Source: Gammaproteobacteria bacterium
GTDB taxonomy: Bacteria; Pseudomonadota; Gammaproteobacteria; Burkholderiales; Rhodocyclaceae
Assembly (NCBI GenBank): GCA_029289265.1
Contig: JARFTX010000024.1
Location: forward strand, 1 to 46,994
Direction of reading: 5' to 3'
DNA: 46,994 nucleotides
Positions within the stretch are counted from its first letter, which is position 1. Each line of letters starts with the position of its first letter. Positions 23,849 to 32,796 of the stretch are shown piece by piece. A model generated the notes under the pieces. The model was given only the letters and a program-made list of their open reading frames with translations, had not been told where the DNA came from and did no database searches. Both the position numbers and the translations under genes were made by a program.

Positions 23849-26731
23849 ATGAAATTGGTGAAGAGAAGCGGTGTGGCTCAAGCGCCCTCGCGTGACGGCG
23901 TGCTCGGTGCACCGGTGAGCCGGCGCGCGTTCCTGCGCGGTTCGGGGCTCGCCCTCGGCGGCGCGGCGGTGGCCGGCGTGATGCCCGGCGCCATGGTCAG
24001 GAAGGCCAAGGCGGCGAAGCGCGTCACCGACCCCAGGGCGGAGATCAAGCGGGTCAAGACCGTCTGCGGACACTGTTCGGTCGGCTGCAGCACCATCGCC
24101 GAAGTGCAGAACGGCGTGTGGATGGGCCAGGAGCCCGCCTTCGAGAGCCCGATCAACCTCGGCGCCCACTGCGCCAAGGGCGCGGCGCTGCGCAACCACG
24201 GCCACAGCGAGCGGCGCACCAAGTACCCGATGAAGATGGTGAACGGCCGCTGGCAGCGCATCAGCTGGGATCAGGCGATCAACGAGATCGGCGACAAGCT
24301 GCTGGCGATCCGCGAGGAATCCGGTCCCGACGCGCTGTGGTTCGCCGGCTCGTCCAAGGCGAGCAACGAAGGCGCGTACCTGCAGCGCAAGTTCGCGGCC
24401 TTCTGGGGCTCGAACAACTGCGACCACCAGGCGCGCATCTGCCACTCGACCACGGTCGCGGGCGTGGCCAACACATGGGGTTACGGCGCGCAGACCAACT
24501 CGTACAACGACATCAACAAGGCCAAGTGCATCGTCATGTGCGGCTCGAACGCCGCCGAGGCGCACCCGGTCGCGATGCAGATGATCCTGCGCGGCAAGGA
24601 AGGCGGCGCCAAGCTGATCGTGATGGACCCGCGCTTCACGCGAACGGCCGCGCACGCCGACATCTATGTCCGGTTCCGTTCGGGCACCGACGTCGCGCTG
24701 ATTTGGGGGCTGCTGTGGCACGTGTTCGAGAACGGCTGGGAAGACAAGGAGTACCTGCGCAAGCGTGTCTTCGGCATGGACCGGGTGCGCAAGGAAGTCG
24801 CCAAGTGGACCCCCGAGGAAGTCGAGCGCGTCACCGGCGTCGGCCGTGAGGCTGTCTACGAGGTCGCCAAGACCATGGCCGAGAACCGGCCGGGCACCTT
24901 CGTCTGGTGCATGGGCGGCACCCAGCACACCGTCGGCAGCAACTACGTGCGCGCGTACAACTGCCTGCAGCTCGCGCTCGGCAACATCGGCGTCGAGGGC
25001 GGCGGCGCGAACATCTTCCGCGGCCACGACAACGTGCAGGGCGCGACCGACGTAGGCCCGAACCCGGACAACCTGCCCGGCTACTATCCGCTCGCCGAGG
25101 GCGGCTGGAAGCACTGGGCGCGCGTCTGGGGCGTCGATTTCGACTGGCTCGCGGCACGTTTCGAGCAGATGGAATACGACGACGGCCGTGGCGGCAAGAC
25201 CAGGCCGATGTTCACCCCCGGCATCACCGTGTCGCGCTGGATCGACGGCGTGCTCGAGGACAAGGCCAACGTCGCGCAGCGCGACAACATCCGCGCTGCG
25301 ATGTTCTGGGGCCATGGGCCGAACTCCCAGACGCGCGGGCCGGAGATGAAGCGTGCCTTCGAGAAGCTCGACCTCCTGGTCGTGATCGACCCCTATCCGT
25401 CGGTGTCCGCGGTGCTGCACGACCGCAAGGAGAACACCTACCTGCTGCCGGCGGCGACCCAATTCGAGCAGGCGGGCTCGTGCACCGCGTCGAACCGCTC
25501 GATCCAGTGGCGCGAGCAGGTCATCGCGCCGCTCTACGAGCACAAGCCGGACTCCGAGATCGCCTACCTGCTGGCGAGGAAGCTCGGGTTCGCCGACGAG
25601 ATGTTCAAGAACTACGAGATCGTGAACAACATGCCGACGCCCGAGAGCGTGTTGCGCGAGATCAACCGCGGCGCCTGGTCGATCGGCTACACCGGCCAGA
25701 GCCCCGAGCGGCTCAAGGCGCACATGGCCAACCAGGGCCACTTCGACGTCGTGACCCTCAAGGCGCAAGGCGGGCCGCTCGACGGCGAGACCTACTGCCT
25801 GCCGTGGCCGTGCTATGGCACGCCGGAGTTGAAGCACCCGGGCACCCACGTCCTCTACGACACCAGCAAGCACGTCATGGAAGGCGGGGGCAACTTCCGC
25901 GCCTCGTTCGGTACCGAGTACGAGGGCGAGAACCTGCTCGCCGAGGACTCCTGGTCCAAGGGCGCCGAGATCCAGGGCGGCTACCCGCAGTTCACGTCGG
26001 ACCTCCTCAAGCAGCTCGGCTGGTGGGATGAACTCACCGACGCGGAGAAGGCCGAGGCCGAAGGCAAGGCGTGGACCACCGACCTGTCGGGCGGCATCAT
26101 CCGCGTCGCGCTGAAGCATGGCTGCCACCCCTTCGGCAACGCCAAGGCGCGCGCCTTCGTCTGGAACTTCCCCGATCCCGTGCCGCTGCACCGCGAGCCG
26201 CTGTACACCCCGCGCTACGACCTGGTGGCCGATTACCCCACCTACGAGGACCGCAAGGTGTTCTACCGCCTGCCGACACGCTGGAAGTCGGTGCAGGCCC
26301 GCGACTACAGCCGCGAGTTCCCGCTCATCCACACCTCCGGCCGGCTGGTCGAGTACGAGGGGGCGGGCGAGGAGACGCGCTCCAACCCGTATCTGGCCGA
26401 GCTCAAGCAGGAGATGTTCGTCGAGATCAACCCGGCCGACGCCAACAACGCCAACGTGCGCGACGGGCAGACGGTCTGGCTCGAGGGGCCGGAAGGCGGC
26501 CGCATCAAGATCAAGGCCCTGGTCACCGACCGGGTCGGTCGCGGCACGGTATTCACGCCCTTCCACTTCGGCGGCCACTTCCAGGGCGAGGATCTGCTCG
26601 CCAAGTATCCCGAGGGCTCGGCGCCGTACGTACGCGGCGAGTCGACCAACACGGCGACGACCTACGGATACGACGCGGTCACGATGATGCAGGAAACCAA
26701 GACCACGCTTTGCCGTGTGGTGCCCGCATAA
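23849..26731 (+). CDS. fdhA: Periplasmic formate dehydrogenase catalytic (molybdopterin) subunit, Cys type
   Basis: The 960-aa precursor has a twin-arginine leader (SRRAFLRGSGLALGG, residues 24-38) and an N-terminal [4Fe-4S] site at Cys73, Cys76, Cys80 and Cys108. Cys198 in DHQARICHSTTV takes the place where E. coli FdnG has selenocysteine. The molybdopterin oxidoreductase body and C-terminal dinucleotide-binding domain (LIHTSGRLVEYEGAGEETRSN onward) are complete. It oxidises formate to CO2 on the periplasmic side. As Cys coordinates the metal, no SECIS element is needed. AGGAG precedes the ATG at 23849. Confidence 0.96.
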   Translation: MKLVKRSGVAQAPSRDGVLGAPVSRRAFLRGSGLALGGAAVAGVMPGAMVRKAKAAKRVTDPRAEIKRVKTVCGHCSVGCSTIAEVQNGVWMGQEPAFESPINLGAHCAKGAALRNHGHSERRTKYPMKMVNGRWQRISWDQAINEIGDKLLAIREESGPDALWFAGSSKASNEGAYLQRKFAAFWGSNNCDHQARICHSTTVAGVANTWGYGAQTNSYNDINKAKCIVMCGSNAAEAHPVAMQMILRGKEGGAKLIVMDPRFTRTAAHADIYVRFRSGTDVALIWGLLWHVFENGWEDKEYLRKRVFGMDRVRKEVAKWTPEEVERVTGVGREAVYEVAKTMAENRPGTFVWCMGGTQHTVGSNYVRAYNCLQLALGNIGVEGGGANIFRGHDNVQGATDVGPNPDNLPGYYPLAEGGWKHWARVWGVDFDWLAARFEQMEYDDGRGGKTRPMFTPGITVSRWIDGVLEDKANVAQRDNIRAAMFWGHGPNSQTRGPEMKRAFEKLDLLVVIDPYPSVSAVLHDRKENTYLLPAATQFEQAGSCTASNRSIQWREQVIAPLYEHKPDSEIAYLLARKLGFADEMFKNYEIVNNMPTPESVLREINRGAWSIGYTGQSPERLKAHMANQGHFDVVTLKAQGGPLDGETYCLPWPCYGTPELKHPGTHVLYDTSKHVMEGGGNFRASFGTEYEGENLLAEDSWSKGAEIQGGYPQFTSDLLKQLGWWDELTDAEKAEAEGKAWTTDLSGGIIRVALKHGCHPFGNAKARAFVWNFPDPVPLHREPLYTPRYDLVADYPTYEDRKVFYRLPTRWKSVQARDYSREFPLIHTSGRLVEYEGAGEETRSNPYLAELKQEMFVEINPADANNANVRDGQTVWLEGPEGGRIKIKALVTDRVGRGTVFTPFHFGGHFQGEDLLAKYPEGSAPYVRGESTNTATTYGYDAVTMMQETKTTLCRVVPA

Positions 26732-26752
26732 ACCGGATGGAGGAGAGCCATA

Positions 26753-27340
26753 ATGGCCAGAATGAAGTTTCTCTGTGACGCGGAGCGCTGCATCGAATGC
26801 CAGGCCTGTGTCACTGCTTGCAAGAGCGAGCACGAGGTGCCCTGGGGTGTGAACCGCCGCCGGGTCATCGTCATGGACGACGGGTTGCCCGGCGAGAAGT
26901 CGGTGTCGGTGGCCTGCATGCACTGTTCCGACGCGCCATGTGCCGCGGTTTGCCCGGTGGATTGCTTCTACACCACCGCCGACGGCATCGTGCTGCACGA
27001 CAAGGACCTGTGCATCGGTTGCGGCTACTGCTTCTACGCCTGCCCGTTCGGCGCGCCGCAGTATCCGCAGCAGTCGGCCTTCGGCGTGCGCGGCAAGATG
27101 GACAAGTGCACGTTCTGCGCCGGCGGCCCCGAGCCCACCCACTCGGAGGCCGAGTACGTCAAGTACGGGGCCAACCGGGTCGCCGACGGCAAGCTGCCGC
27201 TTTGTGCCGAGATGTGCGCGACCAAGGCGCTGCTGGCCGGTGACGGCGACGTCGTCTCCGACATCTACCGTCAGCGCGTGATGCGCCGTGGCGGCCGTCC
27301 GCAGACGTGGGGCTGGCAAGCGGCCTACGGCACCACCTGA
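26753..27340 (+). CDS. fdhB: Formate dehydrogenase Fe-S (beta) subunit
   Basis: The 195-aa protein has four [4Fe-4S] motifs: CIECQACVTACKSEHEVPWG, CMHCSDAPCAAVCPVDC, CIGCGYCFYACPFGAPQYP, and CTFCAGG...CAEMCATKALLAGD. It passes electrons from FdhA to the cytochrome b subunit. Unlike E. coli FdnH it lacks a C-terminal membrane anchor and has no signal peptide, so it is presumably carried out through the Tat pathway with FdhA. It begins 21 bases after fdhA with GGAGGAGA upstream. Confidence 0.95.
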   Translation: MARMKFLCDAERCIECQACVTACKSEHEVPWGVNRRRVIVMDDGLPGEKSVSVACMHCSDAPCAAVCPVDCFYTTADGIVLHDKDLCIGCGYCFYACPFGAPQYPQQSAFGVRGKMDKCTFCAGGPEPTHSEAEYVKYGANRVADGKLPLCAEMCATKALLAGDGDVVSDIYRQRVMRRGGRPQTWGWQAAYGTT

Positions 27341-27419
27341 GCGCAAATGCGCGGGGTCCCCGCCGGGGACGCCGCGCGCGCTCGCCGCGAACAACCACAA
27401 CGACGGGAGGAGCCGAACG

Positions 27420-27614
27420 ATGCCGTACAAAGCGATGCTTGCGGCGCTGGCCGTGGTCAGCGTTGCGTTGTTGAGCGCTTGCGAGCCCGATGTCATCGTG
27501 CATGAGCCGGGCGTCTACAAGGGCAAGCCCGACGAGACGGCGACGCAGGAGGCTGCCGAGCGCCGCGCACAACCGTTGCGTGACCGCGCCCTGACCGGCA
27601 TGACCGACCGTTAG
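27420..27614 (+). CDS. Small lipoprotein encoded between fdhB and fdhC
   Basis: The 64-aa product has a lipoprotein signal with lipobox LLSAC (MPYKAMLAALAVVSVALLSAC), giving a mature peptide of about 44 residues rich in charged residues (EPDVIVHEPGVYKGKPDE...). GGGAGGA lies just before the ATG at 27420. Its fixed place inside the operon suggests a structural or assembly role at the periplasmic face of the complex. I do not recognise a characterised homologue. Confidence 0.8.
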   Translation: MPYKAMLAALAVVSVALLSACEPDVIVHEPGVYKGKPDETATQEAAERRAQPLRDRALTGMTDR

Positions 27615-27625
27615 GAGTCCCAGCC

Positions 27626-28735
27626 ATGAGTGAGACGACCGTATCCGATGTGCAGCGCCGCCGCCGCCGTTCCCTGCTGTGGAGCCTCGCGCTGATCCTG
27701 TCGCTGTCGATGCTGCTGCCGACCCTGGGCTACGTGATGGCGCAGACCGGTCAGGAGGTGCAGGCGCAAGCGCAGCAAGGGTTCGGGCCGGAGCGGGCAA
27801 CCAATCCGCGCTCGGACATGTGGCGTGGCGCGCGCGAGGGCCAGACCGGCTTCACCACCCAGACCGGGCCCTATGTGACCAACACCATGATTTCCAACGT
27901 CGGGGAGACCTGGCGGCAGTTCCGCATGGGCCCGCTGATCACCTACGGCGCCTGGCTGCTGGGCGCCGCGTTGGCGCTGGTCGTGCTCGTGTACGCGGTA
28001 TTCGGCCGGATCCGGCTGGAGCACGGGCGCTCGGGCAAGACGATCGAGCGCTGGAAGTTCTACGAGCGTTGCGTGCACTGGTTCACCGCGGGCAGCTTCG
28101 TGATCCTGGCGATCACCGGCCTGAGCCTGCTGTTCGGGCGCAGCGTGCTGATCCCGCTGATGGGGCGCGAGGCCTTCGCCGCCTATGCCGAGATCGGCAA
28201 GCTCGTGCACAACTATCTCGGACCGGCGTTCTCGGTCGGACTGCTGCTCCTGATCCTGATGTGGGTTCGTCACAACATCCCGAACAAGGTCGATCTCGCC
28301 TGGTTCAAGGCCGGTGGCGGCATCTTCCTCAAGGGCCGCCACCCCTCGGCGGGCAAGCTCAATGGCGGCGAGAAGGTGTGGTTCTGGCTGGGTGTATTCG
28401 TCTTCGGCCTGATCGTCAGCATCTCCGGGTTCCTGTTGAACTTCCCGATCTTCGGTCAGACCCGCGAAACCATGGCGCTCGCCCAGGCCGCTCACGCGAT
28501 CACGTCGCTGCTGTGGATCGGCTTCTTCTTCGGGCATGCGTACATCGGCACGCTCGGGACCGAGGGCGCGCTCGAAGGCATGACCACCGGCCGGGTCGAC
28601 GTCAACTGGGCCAAGCAGCACCACGACCTGTGGTACGAGGAGCAGATCGCCCGGGGTGCGCGGCCGCAGCCGGCCGAAGCGACCACCGCCAAGACGGGGG
28701 CGGGCGCGGGCACGGTGGGTCAGCCGAGCCACTGA
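27626..28735 (+). CDS. fdhC: Formate dehydrogenase cytochrome b (gamma) subunit
   Basis: The 369-aa protein starts with a transmembrane segment (SLLWSLALILSLSMLLPTLGYVMA), a roughly 75-residue periplasmic part and a second hydrophobic segment. The four-helix cytochrome b556 core follows, with haem histidines in YERCVHWFTAG (about residue 152), GKLVHNYLGPAF (about 195) and the late AAHAITSLLWIGFFFGHAYIGT (about 290-310). It anchors FdhAB and reduces quinone. It begins 11 bases after the lipoprotein stop. The C-terminal 25 residues are Ala/Gly/Thr-rich and probably flexible. Confidence 0.94.
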   Translation: MSETTVSDVQRRRRRSLLWSLALILSLSMLLPTLGYVMAQTGQEVQAQAQQGFGPERATNPRSDMWRGAREGQTGFTTQTGPYVTNTMISNVGETWRQFRMGPLITYGAWLLGAALALVVLVYAVFGRIRLEHGRSGKTIERWKFYERCVHWFTAGSFVILAITGLSLLFGRSVLIPLMGREAFAAYAEIGKLVHNYLGPAFSVGLLLLILMWVRHNIPNKVDLAWFKAGGGIFLKGRHPSAGKLNGGEKVWFWLGVFVFGLIVSISGFLLNFPIFGQTRETMALAQAAHAITSLLWIGFFFGHAYIGTLGTEGALEGMTTGRVDVNWAKQHHDLWYEEQIARGARPQPAEATTAKTGAGAGTVGQPSH

Positions 28736-28742
28736 GTCCGCA

Positions 28743-29270
28743 ATGAAGTTCTTGCGGACCTTCAGGCTCGACGACAGCGACGACCACGTCTACGCGCCGG
28801 CCGCGGCGGCGGGCGAGGTCGCCGTGCCCGGCACCTTCGTGTTCACCTTCTCCGACGAGGACCCCGAGGCACTCGCGGGCAAGGCCCGCCAGGCCTTCCG
28901 CACGGGCTTCCTCGGGCTGGAGAGCTTCGGCTGGAGCACGGTCGTGCAGATCGACGAGATCAGCGAGGCCGAGTACAAGGGCGCGATCGAGGGGCTTGCC
29001 CGCCACATGGTCGAAGCCTGGGGCGCCCCGTCGCTCGCCGAGGCTCTGCCCTTCGCCCGTCAGGAGATCGAATACGCCGCCGGGCTGTGCGAGGATGCGC
29101 CCGGCACCCTGCTCGCGCTCGAGCGCCGCTCGGACGAGGAGGGTGTGCACGAGGCCTTCAAGCGCGTGCAAGGCCCGCGCGAGCAACCGGTGCGTCAGGT
29201 GGCCGACTGGCGTGGCCACGACGGCGAGATCCGGATCTGGGACATGTTCCCGGACGACGGCTCACGCTGA
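28743..29270 (+). CDS. DUF6505-like protein at the end of the formate dehydrogenase operon
   Basis: The 175-aa soluble protein (MKFLRTFRLDDSDDHVYAPAAAAGEVAVPGTFVF..., quoted in part) has no signal peptide, no cysteine pair and no catalytic motif I can name. It starts 7 bases after the fdhC stop, so it belongs to the operon. It resembles small conserved proteins linked to formate dehydrogenases and is annotated here as DUF6505-like from memory of the family start. A role in cofactor insertion or regulation is possible but unproven. It converges on mobA across 60 bases without an obvious strong terminator. Confidence 0.75.
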   Translation: MKFLRTFRLDDSDDHVYAPAAAAGEVAVPGTFVFTFSDEDPEALAGKARQAFRTGFLGLESFGWSTVVQIDEISEAEYKGAIEGLARHMVEAWGAPSLAEALPFARQEIEYAAGLCEDAPGTLLALERRSDEEGVHEAFKRVQGPREQPVRQVADWRGHDGEIRIWDMFPDDGSR

Positions 29271-29330
29271 CCCCGAGTGCCGACGGGACGCCGCATCTTC
29301 GCAAGTCAATCCGCAGAGATGTGCCGGCGC

Positions 29331-29918
29331 TCAGTCTGCGTCGAGGGCGTCGAGTTCGTCGCGGGTGTTGATGTTGCGAAACGCTTCTTCCTGATCGTCG
29401 AACTGCACTACGGCGACCCGCAGCGTCTCGTACCAGCGGTCGATCTTGCGGCCGCCGGCGGAGAGGAAGGCTTCGAGGTGCGGCAGCACCTCGCGCCGGC
29501 ACAGGCTGAATACGGGATGAGCCTGATCGAAGGTGTGGGCGACGGCGAGTTCGGCGCCTTTGGCCTCGAGTGCCGCCGCGAGCCGCGCGACCAGATCGGC
29601 CGGAAGGAAGGGCGAGTCGCACGGTGCGGTCACGACCAGCGGATGGCGGGCGTGCGAGAGGCCCGCGTGCAGCCCGGCGAGTGGCCCGGCGAAGCCGCCG
29701 ATCGCATCGGCGAACACCGGAACGCCGAAGGCGCGGTAGCGCTCGAGGTTCTGGTTGGCGTTGATCAGCACCTCGTCCGCCTGCGGGCGCAGGCGTTCGA
29801 GCACCCACTCGACCATCGGCCGGCCGCGCAGCGGCACCAGCCCCTTGTCGACGCCGCCCATGCGCCGGCCCTGCCCGCCGGCGAGGATCACCGCGCTCAC
29901 GCGTCTTGTCTCGCTCAT
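29331..29918 (-). CDS. mobA: Molybdenum cofactor guanylyltransferase MobA
   Basis: The 195-aa nucleotidyltransferase shows the signature SAVILAGGQGRRMGGVDKGLVPLRGRPM near its N-terminus (quoted in part: LAGGQGRRMGG with Lys in DKG). TAPCDSPFLP, with the metal-binding Asp, follows around residue 98. It attaches GMP to Mo-molybdopterin, producing the bis-MGD form that formate dehydrogenase requires. The ATG overlaps the fdhD stop by ATGA, so translation is coupled. The pair lies opposite the fdh operon it serves. Confidence 0.95.
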   Translation of the reverse strand: MSETRRVSAVILAGGQGRRMGGVDKGLVPLRGRPMVEWVLERLRPQADEVLINANQNLERYRAFGVPVFADAIGGFAGPLAGLHAGLSHARHPLVVTAPCDSPFLPADLVARLAAALEAKGAELAVAHTFDQAHPVFSLCRREVLPHLEAFLSAGGRKIDRWYETLRVAVVQFDDQEEAFRNINTRDELDALDAD

Positions 29919-30751
29919 CGGCGGAAGCGCTCCTGGCCGGTGAACAACAGGTAGTGCTTGCCCTGGGCGCGGCCGATCATCGTGAGCCCGATGCGCCGCG
30001 CGATCTCCCAGCCCATCTGGGTGAGCCCCGAGCGCGACACCAGGATCGGGATGCCCATCTGCGCGGTCTTGATCACCATCTCGGAGGTGAGCCGGCCGGT
30101 CGTGTAGAAGATCTTGTCGCCGCCCTCGAGCCCGTCCAGCCACATCTGGCCGGCGATCGCGTCGACCGCGTTGTGGCGTCCGACGTCCTCGCAGAACATC
30201 AGGATCTCGCAGCCGCCGGCACCCGCCCGTGCCAGCGCGCAGCCGTGCACTGCGCCGGCCTGCTTGTAGATCGAGTCGCGATGGCGCACCGCCTCCATCA
30301 GCGCGTAGAGCGTCGCCTGGGAGAACTCGGCGTCCGCGGGCAGGCGCGTCGCGTCGATCTCCTCCATCAGGTCACCGTACATCGTGCCCTGGCCGCAGCC
30401 GGTCGTCACGGTGCGGCTGGCGAGCCTGGCGTCGGCGTCGTGCAGGCCGCCGCGGGTCGTCACCGACACCGCGTCGACGTCCCAGTCCACCTGCACCGAC
30501 TCGATCTCGTCGAGGCTCGCGACCAGGCGCTGATTGCGCAGCCAGCCGATGGTGAGCGCTTCGGGCGCCGCGCCCAGGGTCATCAGCGTGACCAGCTCGC
30601 GCTTGTCGACATAGACGGTGAGCGGGTACTCGCCGGCGATCGCGGTGGGCACGGCCTCGCCCTGCTCGTTCTCTGCCGGGATGGTGATCGTCAGCGCGCG
30701 GCTTGCGCGGCTCAGCAGCGGTCGCCGGGGGGGCGTATCGGAATGGGACAT
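29915..30751 (-). CDS. fdhD: Formate dehydrogenase sulfurtransferase FdhD
   Basis: The 278-aa protein has the FdhD core: GEYPLTVYVDKRELVTLMTLG, TGCGQGTMYGDL (residues 117-128), HGCALA, CEDVGRHNAVDAIAG, TTGRLTSEMVIK and ILVSRSGLT. FdhD moves sulfur from IscS onto the bis-MGD cofactor before insertion. In E. coli two cysteines form a CXXC; here Cys119 is kept but the fourth position is Gly122, so only one catalytic Cys remains. Whether this single-Cys form is usual for this enzyme subgroup is something I cannot check. It is the first gene of the fdhD-mobA unit. Confidence 0.95.
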   Translation of the reverse strand: MSHSDTPPRRPLLSRASRALTITIPAENEQGEAVPTAIAGEYPLTVYVDKRELVTLMTLGAAPEALTIGWLRNQRLVASLDEIESVQVDWDVDAVSVTTRGGLHDADARLASRTVTTGCGQGTMYGDLMEEIDATRLPADAEFSQATLYALMEAVRHRDSIYKQAGAVHGCALARAGAGGCEILMFCEDVGRHNAVDAIAGQMWLDGLEGGDKIFYTTGRLTSEMVIKTAQMGIPILVSRSGLTQMGWEIARRIGLTMIGRAQGKHYLLFTGQERFRR

Positions 30752-30811
30752 GATCGGCTCGGCCCTGTGCGGAAAGGGGTCGGCGGGGTGGCCGACGTAA
30801 TGATTCTAACC

Positions 30812-30834
30812 CGCATCGGGGCGCCCGATGCGGC
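30812..30834 (-). terminator. Hairpin ending the phnDCE-type operon
   Basis: CCGCATCGGG (30812-30821) and CCCGATGCGG (30825-30834) form a perfect 10-bp stem with a GCG loop. It lies 25 bases downstream of the permease stop on the minus strand and upstream of fdhD, so it probably insulates fdhD from the transporter operon. The T-tract is poor. Confidence 0.6.
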
Positions 30835-30858
30835 GGCACTCCGCGAAGGCCGCTCCGC

Positions 30859-32796
30859 TCAGCGTCCGACCTGCGAGAGCTTGAGCAGGCGCGAGCCGCG
30901 GTCGATCACGACGGTGAGCAGCACGATCATGATCAGATAGGTGCCGGCGCGCTCGAAGCGGAACCATTCGAAGTTGAAGCTGAAGTAGAAGCCCAGCCCG
31001 CCGACGCCGATCAGGCCCAGCACCACCGCCGTGCGCACGTTGCTCTCGAACTGGAAGAAGGCGTAGGTCATCCAGTCGCGCCACACCAGCGGCACCGCGA
31101 CCGCCCCGTAGGTGGCCAGCCGCGAGGCGCCGCAGACGGGCTCGAAGCGCCGGTGCGGGAGGTTGTCGACGGCTTCGCAGAACACCCGCGTCAGCACCCC
31201 CAGGGTGTGTACCGCGATCGCCAGCGTGCCGGCGATGAGCCCCGGGCCGAAGAAGGCGATGAAGAGGAACGCCCACATCACCTCCGGCACGCCGCGCGAG
31301 ACCACGGCCACCGCGCGGGCTGCCGAGAGTTGCAGGCTGCGCGCGACAAGCCGCCACCACGGCGGCGTCTCGCCGGTGAAGCGCGCGGCCTGGAGCTGGA
31401 AGCTCGACGAGTGCGGGTAGGTCAGCGCCGCCGCGGCAGCCGCCCCCAGCACCGTGCCGACCACCGCGATCGCCAGCGGAATCGCCGCCGACTCGACGAC
31501 GCGCCAGACGAACCACTTCTGCAGTTCGGCCCGCCACGCCGACCACGCCGACGGCCGCCAGGCGTCGACCGGACCGTGCTCGGCGAAGAGCGCCACCGCC
31601 TTGCCCTCGGCCGCGCGCCGTGCCGCCTGCGTCGCGTCGCCCAGCCCGAGCGCGGCGAGGTCGAGCTCGGGCGCGAGCAGGCGCTCGAAGAAGCGCAGGT
31701 TCTCCCAGGCCTGACCGCTCAGCAGCTCGGCCGCCGGCGCGAGGTGATTGCGCGCCGTGCGGTCCGGCCCGGCCTGGTTGCCCCAGCCCATGAACCACAC
31801 CGACCATGCGACCACCAGCGCGACCAGGGCGGTGGCGAGCCAGGGGCCCAGCGGGGGCGCGTCGTGCCCGCGGACGGACGCCGGCGCTGGGCCGGGCGTG
31901 GCGCCGGCCCGGCTGCGGTTCGGGTCGCCGCGCAGCTGGCGGCGGATCAGGTTGCTCACCAGGTCCGCCGTGAGCGTGAGCAGCAGGGTGAAGAGGATCA
32001 GCGTGCTCACCTTGTCCCACGCGCCGAAGCGGATCTGGTACCAGATCTCGGAGCCCAGACCTCCGCCGCCGACCGCGCCGATCACCGCCGCATTGCGGAT
32101 CGCGCATTCGGCCCGCATCAGCGTGAAGGACAGCACGTTGCGCGCGGCGAGCGGGCGGATGCCGTAGAGGAAGGTGGCGATGCGCCCGCCGCCGAGCGAG
32201 CGCACCTGGGCGTAGCGCGCCTCGTCGACGCTGTCCCACAGCTCGCTGTAGACCTTGGCGAGGATGCCGGTGATGTTGAGGGCCAGCGCGAGCGCGCCGG
32301 TGAGCGGCCCCAGGCCGATCATCGCGACCAGGATGATGGCCCAGACGAAGTCGGGGACGGCGCGCAGGATGTCCTGGACCAGCCGGCAGGCCGCGCACAG
32401 GAGAGCGGCCGGCGAGCGCAGCGGAAAGTGGCGCCAGCCGCGGCGGCGGCAGCGCTCCTCGCCGACGCACACCGCGCGGCTCGACCCCATCGCCAGCGGC
32501 CAGGCCAGCACGACCGCGAGCGCGGTGCCGAGGATCGCGGCGGCGAGCGTCTGGAGCGTGAGCTCCCAGGCCTGCGCCAGGAAGTCGCGCGACAGGTCGG
32601 GCGAGGCGAAGGAGGCGAGCCAGGCCGCCATGCGTGCCCCGGCGGCGGCGCGGCGCTCTGCCTCGGTGAGTGCAGCGAGATCCCAGTCTGCGGCCGAGAA
32701 GGCCGCCGCGAGCGCCAGCAGCAGCGCCAGCAGTGCGACGAAGGGCGCGAGCGGACGCCTCTCGGCGGCAGCCTGGGCGAGGGCGGCGTGGCTCAT
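30859..32796 (-). CDS. phnE: PhnE-type ABC permease, two fused domains
   Basis: The 645-aa protein contains two ABC permease domains in tandem. The first (about residues 70-290) has the EAA-like loop VYSELWDSVDEARYAQVRSLGGGRIATF; the second (about 400-640) has FCEAVDNLPHRRFEPVCGASRLATYGAVAVPL. Each copy is followed by the conserved GxGGLG segment. Such double PhnE permeases import phosphonate or related oxyanions. The ATG at 32796 overlaps the phnC stop by ATGA. No C-P lyase gene is nearby, so phosphonate use is not supported by context; an alternative is a selenate- or other oxyanion-type importer. Confidence 0.9.
   Translation of the reverse strand: MSHAALAQAAAERRPLAPFVALLALLLALAAAFSAADWDLAALTEAERRAAAGARMAAWLASFASPDLSRDFLAQAWELTLQTLAAAILGTALAVVLAWPLAMGSSRAVCVGEERCRRRGWRHFPLRSPAALLCAACRLVQDILRAVPDFVWAIILVAMIGLGPLTGALALALNITGILAKVYSELWDSVDEARYAQVRSLGGGRIATFLYGIRPLAARNVLSFTLMRAECAIRNAAVIGAVGGGGLGSEIWYQIRFGAWDKVSTLILFTLLLTLTADLVSNLIRRQLRGDPNRSRAGATPGPAPASVRGHDAPPLGPWLATALVALVVAWSVWFMGWGNQAGPDRTARNHLAPAAELLSGQAWENLRFFERLLAPELDLAALGLGDATQAARRAAEGKAVALFAEHGPVDAWRPSAWSAWRAELQKWFVWRVVESAAIPLAIAVVGTVLGAAAAAALTYPHSSSFQLQAARFTGETPPWWRLVARSLQLSAARAVAVVSRGVPEVMWAFLFIAFFGPGLIAGTLAIAVHTLGVLTRVFCEAVDNLPHRRFEPVCGASRLATYGAVAVPLVWRDWMTYAFFQFESNVRTAVVLGLIGVGGLGFYFSFNFEWFRFERAGTYLIMIVLLTVVIDRGSRLLKLSQVGR

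Noticed and set aside
24035-24450. Possible selenocysteine/SECIS requirement in fdhA
   Set aside because: The active-site codon encodes Cys198 and the reading frame has no internal TGA, so no recoding is needed.
23828-27496. Very long open frame antisense to fdhA and fdhB (over 1,200 codons)
   Set aside because: It is a typical shadow of GC-rich coding sequence; the sense strand encodes unmistakable formate dehydrogenase subunits, and the antisense product is His/Arg/Val-rich with no domain.
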